Both the position numbers and the translations under genes were made by a program. The notes below the pieces were generated by a model that saw only the letters and a program-made list of their open reading frames with translations, did no database searches and was not told the DNA's origin. Positions 25,246 through 36,600 of a stretch of 64,000 nucleotides of DNA are shown here, piece by piece. Source of the DNA: Siphonodentalium dalli (taxonomy: Eukaryota; Mollusca; Scaphopoda; Gadilida; Siphonodentaliidae); contig CP136063.1 of assembly GCA_032622095.1 (NCBI GenBank), positions 147,865,379 to 147,929,378 on the forward strand, read 5' to 3'. Numbering within the stretch: position 1 is the stretch's first letter; every line of letters starts with the position of its first letter.

Positions 25246-26308
25246 TAGAGACGTGGCGACAGGGGGTTGGGGTGTCTCACCCCCCCCCCAACTTTGTTTG
25301 TCAAAATGTTCAACAGTTGGAAATTTCATACCTGCCAAAACATTAGTTGGAAATTTCACACCAACATTAAGTTGAAAAAGTTCTTGTAGTTTGAATTTCA
25401 AACAATTTATTTGCATATTAAATATTTTGGACTGAAATGGTCATCAGTCGGAAATTGCCAACCTTAGGAGGGTGACAGGTTGAAAATTTCCAACACTTGG
25501 GCAGTTTGTGTCCTGGTCCCTCCCCCGTGGCCAGTCAAAAAACTGCTAGTTAATTTAAGAAAACAATATTGTCATGCATTTGGTCAACATTGACATTGGA
25601 ATTGTCATCAGTTGAAATTTTCCAACCTAAGTGGGGGTGTCAGGTTTGAAATGTCCAACTGTAGAAAGGTTTGAGGCTAGTCTAGATGCTAGGATTTTGA
25701 GATTTTCTTGTTCAGATTAAAAAAAAATTGCACACCGGGCCTATCGTTCTCATTGTCCCTTCTCCCGTGGCCAATACAAAACTGCTAATTAGTTTAACAA
25801 AACAATATTTTACTTCATTTGGTCAAACTTGTGGACTGAAATAGTCATCAGTTGGAGTGTTTTCCAACCTGAGGGGGAGTATGAGGTTTGAAATTTCCAA
25901 CACCAGGAAAGGTTCAGTTGAGGCCAGTCTAGATGCATGCTAGGATTTAATATATTCTTTTATAGTTTTAAAATTTTTCTCACACCGGGCCGAAGAACCA
26001 TGGTCAACCCGGTGTGTCCCCGCCTCTTGCCCGTAGTCGTGGGCATTTGTCTGGAGTTAGACCATTATATGTTATGATTTATGCAATTGTTCAGGTTAAA
26101 CTATCTGAATTTTCAAACCTGGAATATAGAACCATGTTTTTTAAAATATATATATAGGATATGTATAGGATAGTAGGCGTGAGCACTGATGTACAATGGG
26201 GATGGTGCAAATGGAATTTGTGTTTGGGGTTATTCTGATTCAAGGGGGTGCAGTTGGAATTTCCAATGGTGGACACCCCCTAAGGGAAACCATATAGCCA
26301 CGTCCCTA
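25246..26308. mobile_element. hAT-like element, long copy
   Basis: 1063 bp bounded by TAGAGACGTGGC and GCCACGTCCCTA, with near-identical 8-bp flanks GATATGGA and GATATAGA. Inside are two ~290-bp direct repeats each carrying GTTGGAAATTTCCAAC-like palindromes and the phrase CACACCGGGCC. It is nested in the 24892-27233 element. Confidence 0.75.
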
Positions 26309-26468
26309 GATATAGAGAGGCAAACAGAACAATACCATATATATACAATATGCGGTTGCATCTATTGGGATGTCTTTAGTGCACGTTTGTGGTTACGAGA
26401 GCTCATTTCCCCCTGATTTCTGCTCAATATTTGGTCTTCTTCTTTAAAAGTTTTATATGATTTCAAAC

Positions 26469-26893
26469 AGGGGTGGCACCAGGATATCCCCGACAGGGGG
26501 CGGGCTTTAGCTGCCGGGTTGACCATTACATAACTCACCGACGGGGGTGGCTATGACTCCCCGACATAAATTAAGAAATGATAGATCGGGGTGTAAATTT
26601 GTGTGGTGTTATATCACTAGATGTTAAGATGTTTTAATCTCATACTGGGCCGAACCATCTTTTTCACCCCCACCCCCCCCCCCCCCCCCTTCACGACAAG
26701 TGGCCACTATATTACTGTGGAATAGTCTACCATCTGGTAGTCTGTGAGGGAACATTTGGGAAAAAGCAAAGGGGGGTGCAAATTGATTTACGCAAACTTA
26801 TGAGTTTGGTGTGGTTCAATGGAGTGGGGTGCAGTTGGAAATTCCAAGATGGAGACCACCCCAACGAAAACCCTCTAACCAAGTCTCGAGTGC
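26469..26893. repeat. Degenerate hAT-like fragment
   Basis: Starts CAGGGGTGGCACC and ends ACCCTCTAACCAAGTCTCG, a decayed form of the CCCTCTAGCCACGTCCCTG end seen elsewhere. It includes a long C run at 26668-26689. The edges are approximate. Confidence 0.45.
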
Positions 26894-27639
26894 CAAATAT
26901 CCAACACTCAACAGGGGTGCCTCTCGCAACTTTAGTTTCTGCCCTCGGCATAGGCCTATTTGTTTCTTATCCGAGAATACACTTCACCGGCGGCAATGTA
27001 TTAACCATACTCTGAAAGAAAACGCTTCAGTGACGATCACACGATAAAGTCGTGCTGCAAGTAAGACGATAATTGTGTTGTAGAAATGATACGGAAGACC
27101 GATTGTCAAAAAAATCAACATCAAAATACACATGGCAAAACTTATCGATCCAAACTGTGGAGTGTGTTTTCGTTGTGTATTTTTCTCATATATCCATGGT
27201 TATATATAAACGGGCTACGAGCATCTGACTGCAGATCTTTATAAATATAAGATACAAATGATACTTGTGTCAAATACATGAGCCATGTTTGACGCTGGGA
27301 GAACATTAAACATAGTGTCGGAGACCACGTGGATTTCAAAATCTGACCTAGAATCGGGAATTAGCCGCGCCCCCGTAATCGGCTTTGGATTCTGAATCGG
27401 GATTCCCACCAAATAACGACTCAGGCCACGGTTCACCCGCTAAATTGCACATGTCGCATTCAACTTAATCCACACTCACGCAGCCTTTCGGTGTCTTAAT
27501 TTACGGTGATATATATTTTGGAAGCACAATAAAACACCACGATGGGTTTGCAGATAAAGTTCTTCAACTCGCGTATCTGTGACATTGGTGAATAATACTG
27601 AATATAATGTTTTTAAAAGCAATCTCATCCTCCTTTCAT

Positions 27640-27830
27640 ATCGGCTCTTTTGCGCAATGTTAATGAATTGATTGAAATAGGTAATGATACCGATTCACGT
27701 TTTGATAAATTGTCGTTACAATCTATTATGGTACTTTTCTGTGACAAAAGCGAAAACTTGATCGTTCACCACATGATAGGAAACAATGATTGCAATAGTG
27801 TGGGGCACAGATCATCAAGATCACCGATAA
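27640..27830 (+). repeat. Partner of 20640-20850
   Basis: It lies in the 0.7-kb gap between element A copies 2 and 3. The open frame 27650-27895 contains the matching segment. See the partner entry for the similarity. Confidence 0.3.
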
Positions 27831-28138
27831 TTAGATTGGTCTCTATCCACAATAAATGTCTACAACAGTGCACGTGTAAAGGTCTGCCGGTATAATCGCG
27901 TCCAAATATTTGACAGCTATACATGTTCGTGAAAGTATTATGACTACATACACTTTGCTTCAACAGCAAGATATATCTGAAACTTTTGACCTTATTACAT
28001 TAGTCTCGTAGCAGACAAGCAAAAACGAAGTAGCAATATACTATGGCGATGTCATTTGTACGTTTGTGGGCAGTGTTGTGTGTACACAAACCTTAAGATA
28101 TGTCATTTCTATACTTGACCACACATTCGAGTGTCTAT

Positions 28139-30012
28139 CCTGAGCCGTAATTTCGCTAAAATCCGGATTGAGAATCCAAAGCCGATTACGGGGGGCGGAG
28201 CTAATTTCGGATTCTAGGTCAGATTTTGAAATCCACGTGGTCTCCGAAAATCTCTCCCAGCGTCAAACATGGCTCATGTATTTGACAAAAGTATCATTTG
28301 TATCTTATATTTATAAAGTGGATGTTTGTTGTGAAATCATGCTTTTCGTCTATGTGTATATACACGGCACATAATTTGCTGCCAATCCGACTTAATCGCA
28401 TCTTTTTTTTTCAAGTTAAAGTGTGTTTATTGATGTTGGCAAGCATATCTAAACATGACAGCTCTAGGCCTCCTGAATCAAATTCCAAAGATGTTGTGAA
28501 GAACACACGAAACTTGTCAGTTGAACAGGGACGTGACGACAGGGGTTGCTTGTGTGTCTCGACCCCCACCCCGATTTTTGGTACAATTTGCTAAGCTGTG
28601 CAGTCATTCATACGTGAGGAAAATCAGGATTATTTTGACTAACTGTTTCAAATAATGATACGTACAAGCCAACAAACGCAACAAACAAACAAACCCGATT
28701 TTAAATAAATACATATACAAACTTATGACTAACTCGGGAGAGGGGGTGTCCAGTGATCTGTATATATGTTCAACTTGTTTTGGTAGTCATGTACGTTGCT
28801 TTGCCATTACTAATTATTTATTTTTTCAGTGTAATAACATTTGGGAGAGGGGGTACCCTTAAGTGAGTCAGTACTTGTCCCCCAATTCCTTTGTATGTAT
28901 AAACAAGTTTATGTATGTGTTATATATCATGTGTTATCTAAATTTGACATATATTTGAAATAAATATATCTAAACTAAACTTTGGTACATTCCAGCAGTC
29001 GGAAATTTCATGCATGACACAACATTAGTTGGACATTAATTTGACACCATATATAGGTTGGCATTGTTCTCATTGTTTGATTTTTTTCAACCAGTAAAAG
29101 TTGGTAATTTTCCAATCTTAGTGTTTGTCAGATTGGATATTTCCAAGGGGAGCAAATTGAATTCTGCGAACCTGTGAGATTGATGTTTGGTTCAAGGGGG
29201 GGGGGTGCAGTTGGCCGTAAATTTGAGGAAACTTCTAGCCACGTCCCTAGAACATGTGTCTGTTGTCTATACAGAGACTATTGTGCAAAACGACTGCATT
29301 TAACGAAACAAAACATGTTAAACATGAAATTGCTATAACATTAAGACTAGATGATAGTACATACGTGTATCTGATAATCCATCGATACCATATAATCCTA
29401 CTATTTCTTGAATAAGAAGAAACATTATAATAACGAACACAGCAGAAGACATATCCATGCAGGTGCATATGAACTCGGTCAATGGTGACGTATCCGCCGA
29501 ATTCGAAATCGACATGCGTTCGGGCGGTATTTTAAGGATGGAATATGAAATGGACATATGAAAGTGACAATCAACAATGAATTGCAATTTCTTCGCCATC
29601 AACCGAAGTGCTCCCCCAGCGTTACTATCAATAGCGTTATTATTTGGCTAATTTCAGTAATATTCTCCCAGTTTACATTCAATAAAACAAATTTGTCTCC
29701 GCATTTAAAATTCTTTGATATAGATCGTTTATATTCTGCAATAATTTGTACACAAGAGACGGATTCTTATGTTTTATTGTGTTTTTAAACTCTGAGGTGG
29801 CGAAATCTCGGTTTGTTTACATTACGAACATTTGAGTCCGTAATCGGAATCCGAATCCCTATCGGATTCCCACGAAATTAGGATTACGGTCTGTTCGTTT
29901 ACTGATTCTGGAAATTTGTGGTCTGTTCTTTTGCCGAACCAAGTCGTACGGGGACAAATCTGTAATCTGAATCCAGAATCCAAATCGGATTTTAGCGAAA
30001 TAACGCCTCAGG
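28139..30012 (-). mobile_element. Element A copy 3
   Basis: 1874 bp in inverse orientation, with ends CCTGAGGCGTTATTTCGC (right) and CCTGAGCCGTAATTTCGC (left). It lies only 0.7 kb from copy 2, so the two form a large inverted pair. Confidence 0.85.
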
Positions 30013-30014
30013 AG

Positions 30015-31195
30015 TATTTATCTAAGATGATTCATTGATAATCGAATATGGGTTCCTCTTGTATTCTGCAACTATTGTTTTTGGCAAATTAGATCACGTA
30101 TAGCATTACAAAATTGCGCATGTACATGCACTATCGGGCATCACCAACATGTGAATTTAAATATATTTTGGCGATTTTATGTCCATTTAAAAGGTGCTAT
30201 TGTTCAGTTATGCCATATTGGTATTTGTCATTTGTATATATGTCGATTTTGTCCTAATTCATACGAAGTGTATCGCCTATTTTTCAACATTCACGACCAA
30301 CTTGGACGCCAAATTGAATTGTGAATTTTCCCAAGAGGATTTCAGCGGACCAACACCGTCTTGGTACAAATTTGTTCAATCTTAATATGAAACAGGCTTG
30401 ATTACAATCCAATATATCAAATTCAAGCCATTTCATCTAAAATTTATACCGGAAAAATCATATAACAGAAATATCCACGAAGCAAGTGTTTTTATCTATG
30501 TATTTTAACCATATGGCACAGTGTGTCTTATTTATAATGCAGAATGAATTATGGAATTTTTTATCTATTCGAGGTTTTAAAAAATGTTAGAAATTCATCT
30601 AGTCACTCGATATTTCGATTGGAAATTGATTACAATGTAATGGTTCCAACTTTCCCATGTTATAAATTAAGTGCTCCATACGTAGGGCATTGTGATTTAC
30701 TTTCGGTAACCAATAGGTATACGGTGTATGTAATATAAGCAATGTCCACCGTTGAAGTGACGTCCCTTGGTCATATCGGGATCTGGATAAAGTTAACTGA
30801 ATCAACAAATAACATTTATTCAAAAATTAAGATCATAAATATGTGATTTTTAAAGAATTATTGATGTTAACAGTAGTGAGTCGAATGTGATCTATTTTGA
30901 GTTTCAAGACCAAACGCCTACGTTTGTTCGTCAGTTATTTGCGAATATGCCATAAAAGATGACCTGTCAGGTCCGGTCGAATATTGCTAAAACAGAGTTC
31001 TCCCTTCGCTATTTCACGATACATTATCCCTTTTGAATACATATTTGAACACATGGCATATTGGTCTCCGGTACCACCTCGGTGGGCGAAAACAAGACAC
31101 ATAATATACAGCATGAATTCAGAATGCACTTCGTTCCCATATATCCTATATATGAAAAGAAGGAATAGGACATAGTGTCTACATTCCAGTTGAAA
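30015..31195. other. No gene recognised
   Basis: Between element A copy 3 and a TTAA MITE. Only short frames are present, and no exon pattern or repeat was noted. Confidence 0.5.
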
Positions 31196-31198
31196 TAA

Positions 31199-31840
31199 AG
31201 GGGTACTGTACGCCAATTTCAATAAATTCCCGGTAACAATTGCGATCTAATATCAATATTATATTTTAAAATAACGTATTTGAGTCGACGATGTCTACTG
31301 AAAACGTTCCGGTTAATAGGCTATCATAAAAGTCAAATTGAATTATTTAATATAAATGAATTTATGGCTGGAGTCATAAAATGGCGAATTATGCCATTAC
31401 GAGTTACCGTTCTTGAAATCTCACATGTTGGGGTGTCTTTTATCGACGGCCGTTTACGACGAACATTATTGAGTTGCGAACAAAACATGTTACATGCAAA
31501 ATGAAGTCCGGCTATAACCAATTTTGAAAAAAAGAGAAGAAACAAGATTCATAATGCGTCAAGTATTTTTATAGGGGGTGAGATTGTTCGATGGACTAGA
31601 TTGCAGGCATCAATTGAACTTCCGGTTCATCCTGCAACCTGCGTCTTCTCCGGTGAAGGTCAAATACATGGCGCGTAGTTTGAAATCGTAATATTTTTAT
31701 TTCCAAGATCAATATTTTCGTCGCTAAATTACTAGTAGTAGGTTTATACGAAACTCATATAACACGAACACAATCTAACTTGAAAGTTATGTCAATGGGA
31801 GTAAATAAAAAAATTGACTATCTCTGTGTACAGTACCCCT
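31199..31840 (+). mobile_element. TTAA-type MITE, family AGGGGTACTGTAC, copy 1
   Basis: 642 bp with terminal inverted repeats AGGGGTACTGTAC. The right flank is TTAA and the left ATAA, one base from a TTAA duplication. It is about 80% or more alike to the reverse complement of 41818-42470. There is no coding capacity of its own. Confidence 0.85.
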
Positions 31841-32331
31841 TTAAATTATTGTCATGGAAAATAACCACCAGAAACGGCTGGCATAAATATAGAACTATAT
31901 CTATATATATATAGTGAACATGTGCATGTACACTTTGCTGCTGCATATATTATTTCCATAGTCTTATTTTGATTTAAACTTGTGTGCATGTTTATACAAT
32001 TTACATACAATTAACATACAATTCTATATGTGACAACTGCTTCTCCTTCGGTGCACTTCATATAGAACTCACGATTCCTTCTCTGTTTATCGGCAAAATG
32101 TTTCAGTTCACAAGTTCATCAAAAGTGGATAAGTATATTGTATACATGGTGCCAGTGTGAGAATTGCAGATCAGTTGTTGCACTAAACCTGATCCATTGC
32201 GAAAAAAGGCAAAACTCAACCCCGACGCCATCCTTCTGGTAATATTTCTCATGTAATTCAAATTGTTTGTGCATCACAAAGCGAACTCAGCTGCTTAATC
32301 ACGTTGACGTCACTTCAGTAATGCAAAAAGT

Positions 32332-32607
32332 GTTGTCTTCGTAGGTTTTTCAAGAGTGGTCTATACTGGAAACGCGCTGAACCTATGAGATAACCGGCTG
32401 CGCCTTTCCGCGCGCGTTTTATTTAATAGTTCTCATTATTTTGTTTATACTTGAACTATACAAATTTCAACGATGAGATATATAGGACTGCAAGGAATAA
32501 ACATATTTACAGTTAAACAAAACTGCGCGTAAAGGTGCAGACGGTCATCTCGTATAGGTTAGCGCGTTTCCAGGATAGATAACTCTTGAAAACCCTACGA
32601 AGACAAC
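32332..32607. mobile_element. 276-bp inverted-repeat MITE
   Basis: Inverted arms of ~80 bp from GTTGTCTTCGTAGG inward through GGAAACGCGCT and CGCGCG, with an AT-rich centre. It is located 0.8 kb downstream of the PAL 3' end. Confidence 0.8.
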
Positions 32608-32734
32608 TCCATCAGCTTCAGTAATCTAATAGTAAATCAAATGCATCTCCTGCATCCGCACCGACGGTTCATAAACGTTATCGATAAAAGCGACCTATAA
32701 TGTTAAAGTCAAAATTTCCTTAACTCCTTCTTTA

Positions 32735-32990
32735 CTAAATGGATTCTCCCATTATGCTATAAAAGTATATATTGGAACGGTCTATTATCTAGTTAGAGGG
32801 ATGTCAGGAAATAAGATGACAACATACAGCATACACATATTACAAGTGCAGAAGGATTCACATTAACTGGGGGGAAATGTTCAGTTAATAAGTTATGGCT
32901 GTTTGTTGAATTTATTATATATTTGAACAGTTCCTAAGGGAATTTCTCGTCACTGAGTATTTTGTAAAGAAAGGGGTAATGAGGCACTGC
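32735..32990 (+). repeat. Dispersed repeat flanking the PAL 3' end
   Basis: Diverged relatives lie at 34075-34240 and 34290-34515. They share TACTAAATGGATTCTCCC, AAGGATTC-C--T--TGG and GAGTATTT-GTAAAG motifs. The copies sit on both sides of the terminal PAL exon. Confidence 0.6.
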
Positions 32991-33444
32991 TTGGTCGGTA
33001 GTTCCGTTCTCAATCATTTGAACTTTGAACCCATATTCAGACTGAACTCTCTGTTAAACTTGAAAGGGCTTAACGTTGGTTGTGTTTATGTCATTGTTGT
33101 TTACAGAATCGTCACAGTCGGATTAGATGCGGTCATGGTTTATAAGCCCGACATGGGTAGAAAATCTGTACCGATTTTCAAGCAGCTTGATCTCAGTTCA
33201 GGGAAATATCAATGTGCCATTCCGATCGTATCATGGCCATTTTTATCAGAAATAATAATTGTTTTCACACACATATAAATCAATAAACACATCTTACCCA
33301 GCCAGTGCATCCTCCCATTCTGATATTATATACATGAGTCAAAACATTAGAGATCGCTTTTATAAATATATTCGTCCTTCATCCGAATTGTCAACATCAC
33401 AGCATTTCGTTTCGTTGTAATCGTGATCGTGTGACGTTTGTCTT

Positions 33445-33450
33445 TTTATT
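33445..33450 (-). promoter_or_regulatory. Likely poly(A) signal of the PAL gene
   Basis: AATAAA on the minus strand, 79 nt beyond the PAL stop codon. The short 3' UTR is an inference. Confidence 0.5.
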
Positions 33451-33528
33451 TCTCCCCATTTCAATCAATTTCTGGGCTCTAATAAATGCTGCTATTCCAT
33501 CTCAACTGAAGTGCACCGGGAATTCCAT

Positions 33529-33651
33529 CTAGCTTGCAATATAGTCGTTCCTGACAAATTTTGTGATTCTTGGTTTTTTTCCGATCTCCCCCACGAAAAC
33601 TTCCGTCCCTGCTGGATTGACCGCCACGTCGTGAGGATCGCTGAATCGACC
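33529..33651 (-). CDS. PAL terminal exon with DPHDVAV and stop
   Basis: 123 nt after a strong pyrimidine tract and CTCATCAG. It reads GRFSDPHDVAVNPAG, then EVFVGEIGKKPRITKF, and stops at TAG (33529-33531). The His-Asp of DPHD is the third zinc ligand and a calcium ligand in vertebrate PAL. No hydrophobic anchor follows. Confidence 0.9.
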   Translation of the reverse strand, partial: GRFSDPHDVAVNPAGTEVFVGEIGKKPRITKFVRNDYIAS

Positions 33652-36600
33652 CTGATGAGAGAAAAAGAAAGAAAGATTACTTTGGGGTTGAAAAAGAAAG
33701 AAAGATTATACTTTGGGGTTGTTCTGACTTCCATGCTGTGGCCATGCGTATATAAGGGCTACTTGGGGCAGTGTGGGACTCTCATTAACGCAGGCCTGAT
33801 GTCTCTAGTGTGTCCTGCATCGGGGATAATATGGGATATTACTATGCTTTAAAATGCATTTAAAGAACATTAAGATAACAAGAGCAATGGGAACTAAGGT
33901 CATTGCATGGCTAGCTCATATTCTCGGATTGGCCTGTAACAATGTGAAGCTTCGAGCGCTCGAATTGTTTTTTGTTTTTTTGTTGAAAATAGCTATTACG
34001 TTGAAAATCCATGTAGTGAGATTATCTGCACCTGCACATATAAGGAATGTTTACACCAGTTAACTATTTTCTATACTAAATGGATTCTCCCGCTCATATA
34101 TAAAAGTATTCACTGGAATGGTATATTATTCATCTGGAAGGGTTTCCAGTAACAACAAGCAGACGACAGGTAACAAAAGTACAAACGGAGTCCTATTTAT
34201 TGGATCGAACTACTCATCAATGAGTATTTAGTAAACGAGGCATTTTAATATATCTTGAAACATATTTTACAATGGATTATCTCATACATTTAATAAATAG
34301 TATACAGTACACTAAAATTGTATATTCTCATGTTCAGGAATAATGAACAGACAGGCAGACAAAAATATAAATATAAGTGGAAAAGGATTCCTGTTTATTG
34401 GGAGGAAGTGTTCCGATAATAAGTTGGTCGTTTGATGAACTCATTATCTGGAAATACCATAAGAGAGATAACTAATCGTCAATGAGTATTTAGTAAAGAA
34501 AGGGTTAATGAGCAAGGGAACAGGTACTTACCTCCGATGGTCCCCACTCGTCTTCGATATCTCCATCATAAGCCATTGTGAGGCCTTGTCCTCTGTGGTT
34601 CACAAGATACATCACGTCATCTGCAAGATTAAATACGGGGGTTAATTATTCCGTTATCATTACGATGTATCGTTTCTCAGAAAATAAACCAACGCTTGCA
34701 TTAGTTATGCTTATCAATTAATGTATTAGGATGAACATGTGTAGTTTTGTGTATGAAAGTTTCAGATCTTGAATATGTTTCCACGGCTATCCAAGACTGC
34801 AAATAGTCGGTCTGTCATTTGAAGAATTGGGTCCCCATGTGCCCCATCTCAAATTAACATTATTTTAGTTAGTTATAGTCTCAAATTTACATTGTTTTAG
34901 TTACTTTTTCCATTCTGGGAAGTTTCTATATCCCCTAATTTGCAAGATAAAATACATAATCGAGGTGACAAATGGGTGAACATCACAACATTCAACCGAG
35001 GAAATTCAATCTGATCCTATATATAGGTTTGATAAGTTTATTATGCCTTAGCTGGAAATCGAAACAGAACAATAAGTGCGTTAGTACATGAACAGAATAT
35101 ATTTACATATATATAATACAGATATATATTTACAAGCAGTGACCCCTAGTTAGCCTATATTACATTATAATTTTATCTTATCCCTTTAGTAACTTGGGGG
35201 TGGGGGGTTGACCACGCTCATTCGGTGAATCCTCAATGTATTTCTGAAATGAGCTGCATTAAGAATTCACAGAGAAAATGCTGGAGATAAAGCCACTTTC
35301 GTCAAGTTGGGGTTTTCCCCTTTATATGAAGCTGATAATATATTTAGCATGGGTATGTGTATTACATTGGGTTATTTCTCAGCTATAACTTTCGAAAAAT
35401 ACATACTTTGTTTATTAAGGGTTGATTTTGGTAAATTATGTAATTCACACCTATATATTTTTAAAACAGTCAAAGTCTTCATAAAACATTATTGACCATT
35501 TTACCGACCCGAATGGGTTAAATATATTAGATATATATCATAGGACAAGACCATTCTACTTATTTCGGCATTTGAATGGAGTTTTCGGACAATTTCTCCA
35601 AACTTACAGTTTTTATACTATACCGATTCTAAAGCTTTAATTATATAAAACTGTGTTAAATATAATGTGTGTATCCGATTATATCAACAGTATCGAATAC
35701 AAGTCTCATATTAGTGAGGTATGATAATCATATCTCTAAAAAAAAATAGTACCAAACACGTGGTTTCGGGGGTCGCCATTTTTACGAACACGAGGTCGAT
35801 CGTTGCCACGAAGATTACACACGTGACTTTCTATGGAAGACAGGTCTAGCAATCATACACATGTATCTGAAGCAGCGACACCAACACGTCCTTGTGATAT
35901 TTCGTTTGAGCGAAATAAATCAGTGATGTACCACAAATCCAAAAGCTTACTTTATAATACAAAGATTAGATAATCCACAAAAGGACGGACTCTTATAAGT
36001 ATATAAATTCATGAAGATCATGTGGTAATTTCGCAATTGAGGTGTCGTGTGGAATTCTATGAAAAATATGTATATCATACCGGTACATTAAGTATATATG
36101 AACCAGGCATCAATTACATTAGTGTGAGCCTTTTATTCGCAATGTGCATGACGCAATCTCATTATATGTGCCCATTTAAACAATATATCCAGGATTCCAG
36201 ACCTCCAGTTACAACAACATAAACAATGTGATTTAACGCCGTTTTCTTCTGCATACTTCGGATAGTGTTTAAAAAAAATGTTGAAAACGAAATATTACTT
36301 ATAAACTAAACCTAAACATATCTCATTTAAACAATGTATCCAGGGTGCCAGACCTCCAGTTACAACAACAACTTGAAACAAATGTGATTTACCACAGTTT
36401 TCTAGCTGCTTCGTTCTGTTGAAAAAAATGTTGAAATATACGAAATATTACATGTATATAAAGTAAACCTTAAGATATCTAATAAGATAGTATTGTTATT
36501 AACATATTACTTGTATACACTTGAACCTAAATAAAAATTAAAATAATTTCTTAAAATATAGCCTGGTACTCTCAATGCATCTTTTTTTTTTTTATAATTT

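Larger units (their letters stand above)
24892..27233. mobile_element. DNA transposon with TGCAGTCAGATGCTCGTAGC ends nested in element A copy 2
   Basis: 2342 bp with ~40-bp inverted ends, TGCAGTCAGATGCTCGTAGC continuing to AACCATGG. No transposase was seen. It contains the hAT-like elements at 25246-26308 and 26469-26893. The insertion point is clear by comparison with copies 1 and 3, but the target duplication is not resolved. Confidence 0.82.
22741..27425 (+). mobile_element. Element A copy 2, interrupted by two insertions
   Basis: Left end GAGGCGTTATTTCGC, right end GATTCCCACCAAATAACGAC. The host sequence is split by a TTAA MITE (22969-23448) and by a 2.34-kb element (24892-27233). Removing both leaves about 1.86 kb collinear with copies 1 and 3. 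Confidence 0.85.

Noticed and set aside
29440-29580. Frame reading MQVHMNSVNGDVSAEFEIDM in element A as a coding exon
   Set aside because: Conservation among copies is explained by their shared origin. The diverged relative at 52640-52860 does not keep the frame.
32979-33278. 99-codon plus-strand ORF near the PAL 3' end
   Set aside because: No motif was found, it partly overlaps a dispersed repeat, and it lies in the likely 3' flank of PAL.
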